Shown: positions 57,390-64,000 of the stretch, one piece after another
Layout of the letters: every line of letters begins with the position of its first letter
Position numbering within the stretch: the stretch's first letter is position 1
Made by a program: the position numbers and the translations under genes
NCBI RefSeq assembly: GCF_014049385.1
Contig: NZ_JACAOA010000009.1
Span: 1-64,000 of the forward strand
Length of the DNA stretch: 64,000 nt
Source of the DNA: Ruoffia halotolerans
Lineage (GTDB): Bacteria; Bacillota; Bacilli; Lactobacillales; Aerococcaceae
Direction: 5' to 3'
The notes under the pieces: model-generated
Told to the model about the DNA's origin: nothing
What the model saw: only the letters and a program-made list of their open reading frames with translations
The model's database searches: none

Positions 57390-57440
57390 CAAAATACTTT
57401 TGACTACTTGATAGTCTGAAGTGTTTTGTTCTTTTTTATA
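57390..57440 (+). terminator. Terminator after uvrB
   Basis: GGACAAAATACTTT and AAGTGTTTTGTTC pair around an inner GACTA/TAGTC stem, followed by TTTTTT. Confidence 0.85.
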
Positions 57441-57578
57441 TTTTAAACTTTTTAATTCAAATTTACTCATTAGAGAAAATTTGAATTAATTAAGATAAAA
57501 GTAGATTTAGCCTTTTATAATAATAATGCTTCCTATATAATAATTTATTGAGGTCATTCTTAATGAGGAGGTAATATA

Positions 57579-59633
57579 ATGCGACAAAAGAAGAGAGTGC
57601 AAAGTTTTGATGGCTTAAAAGGTTTAGCGATTATGGCCGTCGTTGCTTATCATTTATTCCCTTCCATAATACCAGGCGGTTTTTTCATGGTGAATACATT
57701 TCTTGTTATTGGAGGGTTCTTTTTTGCAAGAAATATTGAGAAAGTTCAGCCGGTTAAAGCATCAATTCAATGGAAAGCGATCGGAAAGTATCTACTACAT
57801 ACGATAGAGAGGCTCTTTATACCACTCTTGTGGCTCTTAATATTTATCGTTGTCGGCTTATATTTGATATATCCAACAGAATTACGACATATTCAGAGTG
57901 ATATATTTTCTGGGTTGTTTTTTGTAAATAATATTTATCAAATAGTGACGGATCAATCTTATTTTGTACAAATGTCAGATGCATCGCCGTTTACTCATCT
58001 TTGGTATAATGCGATTCACTTACAATCAGTTCTAATCGCAACCGGTATCATCTTACTATTACAAAGATTAAAACTATCGATTCCTTCTAAAGGAATTATT
58101 TGGCTTTTTATTGTTTTGCTCAGTCATGTAGCCATCTTATTCTTATATACACCAGGTGCGGATCCAACGCGTGTTTATTACGGTATTGAAACCCGCTTTG
58201 CATCATTTGCAATTGGTGTAGCTGCAGCTTACATCACACCGACCATTTTAAATTTATTTTATAAATCTAGAATCAAACTGTTTGTATACAATTTAATAGC
58301 AATATTGTCTGCAGGGGGAATGATTTGGATTGTGTTCACTCAATCAGATCAAAAGGAAGCAACGTATCTACTGTGGATGTCAGTATTTAATGTGTTGAGT
58401 ATGTTACTCGTATTTTCAATTACTGTAGGGGCACCGACGGTGACAAGTTGGCTAAGTTTAAAACCACTGCATCTTATTGGTAAAAGGTCATATTCATACT
58501 ATCTATGGTATTACCCAATTATTGTCTTTTACTTAGCATTTTACCGTGAATTAGGAGAAAACATTACCATAGTCAATGTCTTATCTCTGATTACATTAGC
58601 AATTGTTGGGGAAATTTTTTACCGTATTATTGAAAGCGGGGGCGTGAGAATTTGGTTTGGTTCTTCATTCAACTTTAAAGAAGATGCGGAAGATATCGGT
58701 CATATGATTGATCAGAGAAAATTCCTCCAGCCTAAGTTATTCATCTTTATTGCTTACGTCGCCTTGATGGTTTTATTTGTTCAAGGACTTATCTATTCAG
58801 CTGATAATAAACGTGTGTCTTTATTCGAATTAGAATATCAAGCTTTTCAGACGAAACCTAACTTATTGAATACGACGTATTCATTAAGTCAGCCGATTAT
58901 CCAAGTTGATGAAGATTTAGACCAAGTGGATGATACATTTGAGACGGTCTTCGTTAACGAGTTAGAAGTTGAAGATCCTGTAGAAGCATTACAAAATATT
59001 TATTTTGAACAAGAAACATTGTCAGCGGAACTTCAAGAACTCATTGCTGAGAACCAAGAAGTGTTTGATGAATTTGAAGATTTAAATCCAATTGTATTCG
59101 ATGAGTTGACGCCACAAGAATTATTATTTGCCACTGATGTGCCAGTAACTTTCTTTGGAGATTCTATCGCTTTACACTTTACACCGAAAGTAGACGAAAT
59201 TTTCTGGAATGGAAATATCTATGGCCAAGGAAGCTTGCAATTGTGGGATGCAAATGACATCTTACGTGATATGGTACGTGATGGCGAAGTTCAAGAAAAT
59301 TTAGTCGTGGTCCTTGGAACGAACGCAGGATTGGATCAAGAAGGAATGGATGAATTGATGTCCATTGCGGGAGAAGAGCGGAATGTATTCTTTGTTAATA
59401 CAAACTCACGAGTGATGCACATTCAAAACGTGAATGACACAATTAAAGATACGGCTAAAAAATATGCAAATGCCTACGAAGTTGATTGGTATAACTATCA
59501 ACAAGGTAATCCTGACTGGTATACAGAAGATGAAGTCCATCACACACCAGAAGGAATGGAACACTTTGCTGTAATTGTCACTCAAACGATGTTTGAACAT
59601 TTACCAGAGGAAACAATTGAAGAAATTGAATAA
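57579..59633 (+). CDS. OatA-like acyltransferase (AT3 membrane domain plus SGNH domain)
   Basis: This 684-aa two-domain protein starts with an acyltransferase-3 membrane domain of about 10-11 helices (RVQSFDGLKGLAIMAVVAYH at the start, with the conserved His). After residue ~410 an extracellular SGNH/GDSL domain follows, with FFGDSIA, GTNAG and the catalytic DEVHHTPEG near the end. OatA-type enzymes O-acetylate MurNAc in peptidoglycan and confer lysozyme resistance; related proteins modify other wall polymers. It starts at ATG behind GAGGAGG. A Glu/Asp-rich linker joins the domains. It is monocistronic. Confidence 0.9.
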   Translation: MRQKKRVQSFDGLKGLAIMAVVAYHLFPSIIPGGFFMVNTFLVIGGFFFARNIEKVQPVKASIQWKAIGKYLLHTIERLFIPLLWLLIFIVVGLYLIYPTELRHIQSDIFSGLFFVNNIYQIVTDQSYFVQMSDASPFTHLWYNAIHLQSVLIATGIILLLQRLKLSIPSKGIIWLFIVLLSHVAILFLYTPGADPTRVYYGIETRFASFAIGVAAAYITPTILNLFYKSRIKLFVYNLIAILSAGGMIWIVFTQSDQKEATYLLWMSVFNVLSMLLVFSITVGAPTVTSWLSLKPLHLIGKRSYSYYLWYYPIIVFYLAFYRELGENITIVNVLSLITLAIVGEIFYRIIESGGVRIWFGSSFNFKEDAEDIGHMIDQRKFLQPKLFIFIAYVALMVLFVQGLIYSADNKRVSLFELEYQAFQTKPNLLNTTYSLSQPIIQVDEDLDQVDDTFETVFVNELEVEDPVEALQNIYFEQETLSAELQELIAENQEVFDEFEDLNPIVFDELTPQELLFATDVPVTFFGDSIALHFTPKVDEIFWNGNIYGQGSLQLWDANDILRDMVRDGEVQENLVVVLGTNAGLDQEGMDELMSIAGEERNVFFVNTNSRVMHIQNVNDTIKDTAKKYANAYEVDWYNYQQGNPDWYTEDEVHHTPEGMEHFAVIVTQTMFEHLPEETIEEIE

Positions 59634-59639
59634 AAATTC

Positions 59640-59791
59640 TTGCATTCACTTGCCATATAGTGTAAATTATACCAAGTGGTAATCTAGCATTGTAAAAGTG
59701 TATGGAATACTATATAGTACCTATGCTCAGTTCAGCGAATCACCAACGCTTTTCTTGGCATCAGGGATAAAAAAGAAAGAGGTGAAATGAG
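59640..59791 (+). other. Leader region of rpsO
   Basis: This is a 150-nt untranslated stretch with TTGCAT/TTGCCA promoter-like elements and a local CAGCG…ACGCT hairpin near 59742-59756. S15 commonly represses its own mRNA through leader structure, but I could not verify a known S15-binding fold here. Confidence 0.3.
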
Positions 59792-60061
59792 ATGGCTTTA
59801 TCAAAAGAACGTAAAACAGAAATCATGAGAGAATTTGCTACTCACGAAGGGGACACTGGTTCTCCAGAAGTACAAATTGCTGTGTTAACCGCTGATATTA
59901 ACTCATTAAACGAGCATATCCGCGAGCATAAAAAAGATTTCCATTCATACCGTGGACTAATGAAAAAAATTGGTCACCGTCGTAACTTATTAGCGTACTT
60001 ACGTAACAAAGACGTAGCACGTTACCGCGAATTAATCCAACGTTTAGGATTACGTCGCTAA
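59792..60061 (+). CDS. rpsO: 30S ribosomal protein S15
   Basis: S15 binds the central domain of 16S rRNA. The 89-aa protein has the family motifs [13 protein letters not shown] and [25 protein letters not shown] and ends RLGLRR. It starts at ATG behind AGAGGTG. It precedes pnp, the usual order, but a terminator and a long leader separate the two here. Confidence 0.98.
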   Translation: MALSKERKTEIMREFATHEGDTGSPEVQIAVLTADINSLNEHIREHKKDFHSYRGLMKKIGHRRNLLAYLRNKDVARYRELIQRLGLRR

Positions 60062-60068
60062 TATGATA

Positions 60069-60106
60069 TTAACTTCCGTTTCAGTAATGAAATGGAAGTT
60101 TTTTTG
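60069..60106 (+). terminator. Terminator after rpsO
   Basis: AACTTCCGTTTCA pairs with TGAAATGGAAGTT around GTAA and is followed by a T-run. Confidence 0.93.
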
Positions 60107-60172
60107 TAGATAATTATAATATATTGCCCTTTATGAGCGCAATTATATAGAGAATATGCTAAACTAATTAGT

Positions 60173-60278
60173 GTGTGTTTTGGTAATTATCAATATTGGT
60201 AGATCTACTATACAAGTATGAGTTCGTGACAAGTTGCGTCTCGAGTTGATATTTGTTTAGTAGTTCTCCAAAACACAC
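60173..60278 (+). promoter_or_regulatory. Long structured leader of pnp
   Basis: GTGTGTTTTGG (60173-60183) pairs perfectly with CCAAAACACAC (60268-60278), enclosing about 84 nt that fold further: ATCAA near 60189 with TTGAT near 60245, and GAG…CTC around 60220-60242. It ends about 15 nt before the pnp Shine-Dalgarno. A double-stranded pnp leader cleaved by RNase III and then controlled by PNPase is known in E. coli; whether this leader works likewise is inference. Confidence 0.6.
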
Positions 60279-60304
60279 AATTTATTAATCAAAGGAGAGA
60301 TACC

Positions 60305-62407
60305 ATGTTTGAAAAACATGTTTTTGAAACAACAATTGGTGGACGCCCACTGTCAGTTGAAATTGGCGAATTTGCTCGACAAGCGAATGGAGCAGTCCTA
60401 GTAAGATACGGAGATACCGTTGTATTATCTACAGCAGTAGCTTCAAGTAGACCTGTAGACGGGAACTTCTTCCCCTTAACTGTGAACTACGAAGAGAAAA
60501 AATATTCAGTAGGTAAAATCCCTGGTGGATTTATTAAGCGTGAAGGTCGCCCGTCAGAGAATGCGACATTAACTGCACGTCTGATTGACCGCCCAATTCG
60601 TCCAATGTTCCCAGACGGGGTGCGTAACGAAATTCAAATCGTCAATACAGTATTATCTGTAGACCAAGATTGCTCACCAGAAATGACAGCAATGTTAGGT
60701 TCATCATTAGCCCTAGGTGTATCAGATATTCCGTTTAACGGACCTATTGCAGGTGTTAATGTTGGTCGTGTAGAGGGAGAACTAGTAATTAACCCAGCGA
60801 CTGAACAAAGCGCCCAGTCTGATATCCACTTAACAGTTGCAGGTACTAGTCAAGCAATTAACATGGTTGAGTCAAGTGCGGAAGAAGTACCAGAAGATGA
60901 GATGCTTGAAGCATTATTATTCGGTCACCGTGCAATTAAAGAAATTAACGAATTCCAAGCGAATATTATTGAACAAATCGGTAAAGAGAAATTCGAATTA
61001 ACAATTGTACAAAATGATGAAGAAATCATGGAAGAAATTTCTGGACGTTATCGTGAAGCCATGATTGAAGCAATTAAAACAGAGGAGAAAAAAGCGCGTG
61101 AAGATGCGATTGCTTTAGTTATGCAAGGGGCTGTAACTTATTATGAAGAATTACATGCTGAAAACCCAAAAAAAGATGAAGTTCTTTCAGCTGTTAACGC
61201 TGCATTACAAGCCCTAGAAAAAGAAGTTGTGCGTCATTTAATTACAGCGGATCGTATCCGTCCTGATGGCCGTAAAGTGGACCAAATTCGTCCATTAGCT
61301 TCTCGTGTAGGCTTATTACCACGTACTCACGGATCTGGTTTATTCACACGTGGACAAACCCAAGCATTAACAGTAGCGACATTAGCACCTCTAGGAGAGC
61401 ATCAAATTATTGATGGCTTAGGTATTGAAGAGTCTAAACGCTTTATTCACCACTATAACTTCCCACCATATTCAGTAGGTGAAACTGGACGTATGGGTAG
61501 CGCGGGACGTCGTGAAGTAGGACACGGTGCCTTAGGTGAACGTGCGCTTGCACAAATTATTCCAGATGAAGATGTATTCCCATATACGATTCGTTTAGTA
61601 TCAGAAGTATTAGAATCTAACGGTTCATCTTCACAAGCAAGTATTTGTGCTGGAACATTAGCATTAATGGACGCAGGTGTACCTATTAAAGCACCAGTCG
61701 CAGGTATCGCAATGGGATTAGTTATGGATGGCGACAACTATACAATTCTAACTGATATCCAAGGTCTAGAAGATGCTCTAGGAGATATGGACTTCAAAGT
61801 AGCGGGAACTGAAAAAGGAATCACTGCTTTACAAATGGATATTAAAATCGAAGGAATTACAGAGCAAATTTTAAATGAAGCGTTAGTTCAAGCACGTCAA
61901 GCTCGATTAGCAATTCTAGAAGAATTAACTTCGACAATTTCTGAACCAAGAACAGAGTTAAGCCCTTACGCTCCTAAGATTGAAATGATTCAAATTAAAC
62001 CAGATAAGATTAAAGTTGTTATCGGTCGTGGTGGAGATACAATCAATAAGATTATTGATGAAACAGGCGTTAAAATTGATATTGATGATGAAGGTAATGT
62101 AAGTATTGCCTCTACGGATCAAGCAATGATTAACCGTGCTAAAGAAATTATCGAACAATTAACACATGAAGTTAAAGCGGGAGAAATTTACGAAGGTACC
62201 GTTAAACGTATTGAGAAATTTGGTGCTTTTGTTGAGATTTTACCTGGTAAAGATGGTTTAGTTCATATATCTGAATTAGAGCATCACCGTGTAGGTAAAG
62301 TTGAAGATGTTATAGCATTGAATGATAAAGTTAAAGTCTGCGTTCAAGAAATTGACGATAAAGGACGGATTAACCTATCTCGTAAAGCTTTAATCGACAA
62401 AGAATAA
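60305..62407 (+). CDS. pnp: Polyribonucleotide nucleotidyltransferase (PNPase)
   Basis: PNPase is a trimeric 3'-5' phosphorolytic exoribonuclease. The 700-aa protein has two RNase PH-like domains (first residues ~10-140; second ~310-530 with [15 protein letters not shown]-type residues and [22 protein letters not shown]). A KH domain ([21 protein letters not shown]) and an S1 domain ([28 protein letters not shown]) follow. It starts at ATG behind AAAGGAGAG. A long stem-loop leader precedes it. An RNase J-family gene follows on the same strand. Confidence 0.98.
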   Translation: MFEKHVFETTIGGRPLSVEIGEFARQANGAVLVRYGDTVVLSTAVASSRPVDGNFFPLTVNYEEKKYSVGKIPGGFIKREGRPSENATLTARLIDRPIRPMFPDGVRNEIQIVNTVLSVDQDCSPEMTAMLGSSLALGVSDIPFNGPIAGVNVGRVEGELVINPATEQSAQSDIHLTVAGTSQAINMVESSAEEVPEDEMLEALLFGHRAIKEINEFQANIIEQIGKEKFELTIVQNDEEIMEEISGRYREAMIEAIKTEEKKAREDAIALVMQGAVTYYEELHAENPKKDEVLSAVNAALQALEKEVVRHLITADRIRPDGRKVDQIRPLASRVGLLPRTHGSGLFTRGQTQALTVATLAPLGEHQIIDGLGIEESKRFIHHYNFPPYSVGETGRMGSAGRREVGHGALGERALAQIIPDEDVFPYTIRLVSEVLESNGSSSQASICAGTLALMDAGVPIKAPVAGIAMGLVMDGDNYTILTDIQGLEDALGDMDFKVAGTEKGITALQMDIKIEGITEQILNEALVQARQARLAILEELTSTISEPRTELSPYAPKIEMIQIKPDKIKVVIGRGGDTINKIIDETGVKIDIDDEGNVSIASTDQAMINRAKEIIEQLTHEVKAGEIYEGTVKRIEKFGAFVEILPGKDGLVHISELEHHRVGKVEDVIALNDKVKVCVQEIDDKGRINLSRKALIDKE

Positions 62408-62418
62408 CACATACTATT

Positions 62419-62462
62419 AAGAGACAAGTTTCACAAAAGGAAACTTGTCTTTTTTTTTTCTA
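62419..62462 (+). terminator. Terminator after pnp
   Basis: AGACAAGTTTC pairs with GAAACTTGTCT and a run of about nine T follows. Confidence 0.9.
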
Positions 62463-62597
62463 AATAACTGCGGTATTGATTCATGATAACGATCAATTTG
62501 AAATATTGGAGAAGCAATTTTTTATTTTATTCCTAACTGTGCTATAATGTGATAAGTATATTATCAAAATGAAACTAACTAAATAAAGAGGTGTCTA

Positions 62598-64000
62598 ATG
62601 AGTAAAATAAAAATAATCCCGTTAGGTGGGGTGCGTGAAGAAGGTAAAAACCTTTACGTGGTAGAAGTGAATGAGTCAATCTTTGTTTTGGATTGCGGAC
62701 TAGTCTTTCCAGAAGAAGAATTACTTGGTATCGATGCAGTCATCCCAGATTTTACATACTTAGTTGAAAAGAAAGATCAAATCGTTGGGATATTCCTGAC
62801 ACATGGTCATGATGATGCGATGGGTGCATTGCCATATCTATTAGAAAAGATTGATGCACCAGTATTCGGAACTGAATTAACAATTGAATTAGCAACGATT
62901 TCAGCTAAATCACAAGGATTGCATCAACATATAGAGAACTTCTTCAAGATTGATGAAGATGTTGAGATTGAATTTGAAGATGCGACTGTAAGTTTCTTCA
63001 GAACAACACATACAATTCCGGGTTCCCTTGGTATTGTTGTCTCAACGGATGAGGGGTCAATCGTTTATACAGGAGACTTTAAATTTGATCCAAGCGCGTC
63101 TGAACAATACAGTACAAATTATGGTCGTTTAACTGATATCGGTGAAGCAGGCGTTTTAGCTTTACTATGTGATTCTGCCGATGCGGAGAATGCGAATCCC
63201 TCAGTGAGCGATAAGAAGATTACTGAAGACATGACTGAAGTCTTCCGGAATGAAGACGGACGTGTCATCGTTGCTTCAATTGGAAGTAATATCTCACGTA
63301 TTCAGCAATTATTTTATGCTGCTAAAAATTCAGGTAGAACAATTTTCTTAGCCGATGACCAATTGTACAAAATTGTCGATATTGCGATTCAATTAAATCA
63401 GATTAAAATTCCAAGTAAAGACATCCTCGGACAAGTGAAAGATCTAAATAACACACCTGACAACGAAGTCATCGTGTTAGAAACAGGTGACGTTGGCGAA
63501 CCGATTAAAAATATTCAATTAATGGCGACAAATCGTCATTCATTAATCAATATTAAAGATGGGGATTTAGTTTATTTAGCTACAACACCTTCAATTGCGA
63601 TGGAAACAGTCATTGCCAAAACAAAAGATATGATTTACAAAGCTGGCGGAACAGTTAAGTCTGTAACAGATAACTTTAAAACATCTGGTCACGCGAATCA
63701 GTCAGATTTAAAATTAATGATGAACTTTATCAAACCTAAATTTGTTATCCCTGTTAACGGTGAATCAAGGATGTTAGCCGCACATGCGCGTTTAGCTAAC
63801 GAAGTAGGCTACGAAGATAATCAAATTTTCTTACCGTACATCGGAGATGTTATCGAGTACAATAAAGGGAAGATGACGATGACTGCCCAAGTCCCTGCTG
63901 GAAATGTCCTTATTGATGGTATTGGGGTCGGTGATATCGGTAATGTCGTTCTACGTGATCGCCGTATCTTAAGTGAAGATGGAATCTTTGTAGTTGTAGC
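62598..64000 (+). CDS. rnjB: RNase J2-like ribonuclease (3' end beyond the window)
   Basis: This is a metallo-β-lactamase/β-CASP ribonuclease of the RNase J family; about 467 codons are visible and the gene runs off the window edge. It begins MSKIKIIPLGGVREEGKNLY. The metal-binding motif reads HGHDDA (residues 69-74) instead of HGHxDH, so the last His ligand is Ala. This is like B. subtilis RNase J2, which is weakly active and works in complex with J1. DRRILSEDGIFVVV near the visible end also matches J2. It starts at ATG behind AAAGAGGTG. It is separated from pnp by a terminator and a possible promoter. Confidence 0.88.
   Translation, partial: MSKIKIIPLGGVREEGKNLYVVEVNESIFVLDCGLVFPEEELLGIDAVIPDFTYLVEKKDQIVGIFLTHGHDDAMGALPYLLEKIDAPVFGTELTIELATISAKSQGLHQHIENFFKIDEDVEIEFEDATVSFFRTTHTIPGSLGIVVSTDEGSIVYTGDFKFDPSASEQYSTNYGRLTDIGEAGVLALLCDSADAENANPSVSDKKITEDMTEVFRNEDGRVIVASIGSNISRIQQLFYAAKNSGRTIFLADDQLYKIVDIAIQLNQIKIPSKDILGQVKDLNNTPDNEVIVLETGDVGEPIKNIQLMATNRHSLINIKDGDLVYLATTPSIAMETVIAKTKDMIYKAGGTVKSVTDNFKTSGHANQSDLKLMMNFIKPKFVIPVNGESRMLAAHARLANEVGYEDNQIFLPYIGDVIEYNKGKMTMTAQVPAGNVLIDGIGVGDIGNVVLRDRRILSEDGIFVVV

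Noticed and set aside
60140-60300. T-box or known metabolite riboswitch before pnp
   Set aside because: No T-box sequence, no terminator before the gene and no recognised aptamer signature; reported only as a structured leader.

Overview
This window is chromosomal DNA from a low-GC Gram-positive bacterium of the Bacilli, most probably Lactobacillales (Carnobacteriaceae/Aerococcaceae-like; genus not resolvable from the sequence alone). The reasons are the A/T-rich codon use, AAAGGAGG-type ribosome binding sites, strong rho-independent terminators after almost every unit, and gene neighbourhoods typical of that group: alaS–ireB–ruvX–DUF1292–mltG–udk–greA, liaFSR, cysteine desulfurase–DUF1831–mnmA, rarA beside 6S RNA, and rpsO–pnp–RNase J. 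No prophage, intact insertion sequence, CRISPR array, rRNA or tRNA gene was seen.

Layout. 1–5.4 kb: an iron alcohol dehydrogenase, a decayed cystine-type symporter pseudogene, then a lysine-riboswitch-controlled unit of a YfcC-type transporter and an M20 amidohydrolase. 5.5–11 kb: a small secreted protein, a DesK/LiaS-like sensor kinase without an adjacent regulator, and a divergent three-gene ABC-2 transporter. 11–18.3 kb: a flavoprotein disulfide reductase pseudogene, the UPF0210/ACT pair, RidA, acetate kinase, PyrR, a response regulator without an adjacent kinase plus a small membrane protein, a 31-residue membrane peptide and a VOC protein. 18.3–29.6 kb: 6S RNA, rarA, the sulfur-relay cluster with mnmA, an M20 remnant, recD2, D-serine dehydratase, a lipid kinase and a HAD phosphatase. 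29.6–42 kb: T-box-controlled alaS, the ireB–greA group, liaFSR, a YneR-like protein and a HelD-like helicase. 41.9–46.4 kb: asd, divergent from a second lysine-riboswitch operon, lysA–dapA–dapB. 46.4–57.4 kb: a leader-peptide/attenuator-controlled heterodimeric ABC exporter, a phosphatase, a YihY protein, rodA, a GcvH-like protein, holA, rpsT and uvrB. 57.6–64 kb: an OatA-like acyltransferase, rpsO, pnp with a long structured leader, and the start of an RNase J2-like gene that runs off the window.

How it fits together. Two separate lysine riboswitches place lysine biosynthesis and the transporter/amidohydrolase unit under the same signal, which suggests the second unit handles lysine or a lysine derivative. 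Cell-envelope stress and drug response recur: liaFSR, a BmrCD-like exporter behind a 27-codon leader ORF and terminator, and a two-component/ABC-2 set whose kinase and likely regulator are about 10 kb apart. Three pseudogenes in the first 24 kb indicate ongoing gene loss. The most unusual regulatory candidates are the exporter attenuator, the 11-bp-closed leader of pnp, and a hairpin lying between the Shine-Dalgarno and the start codon of the YneR-like gene.
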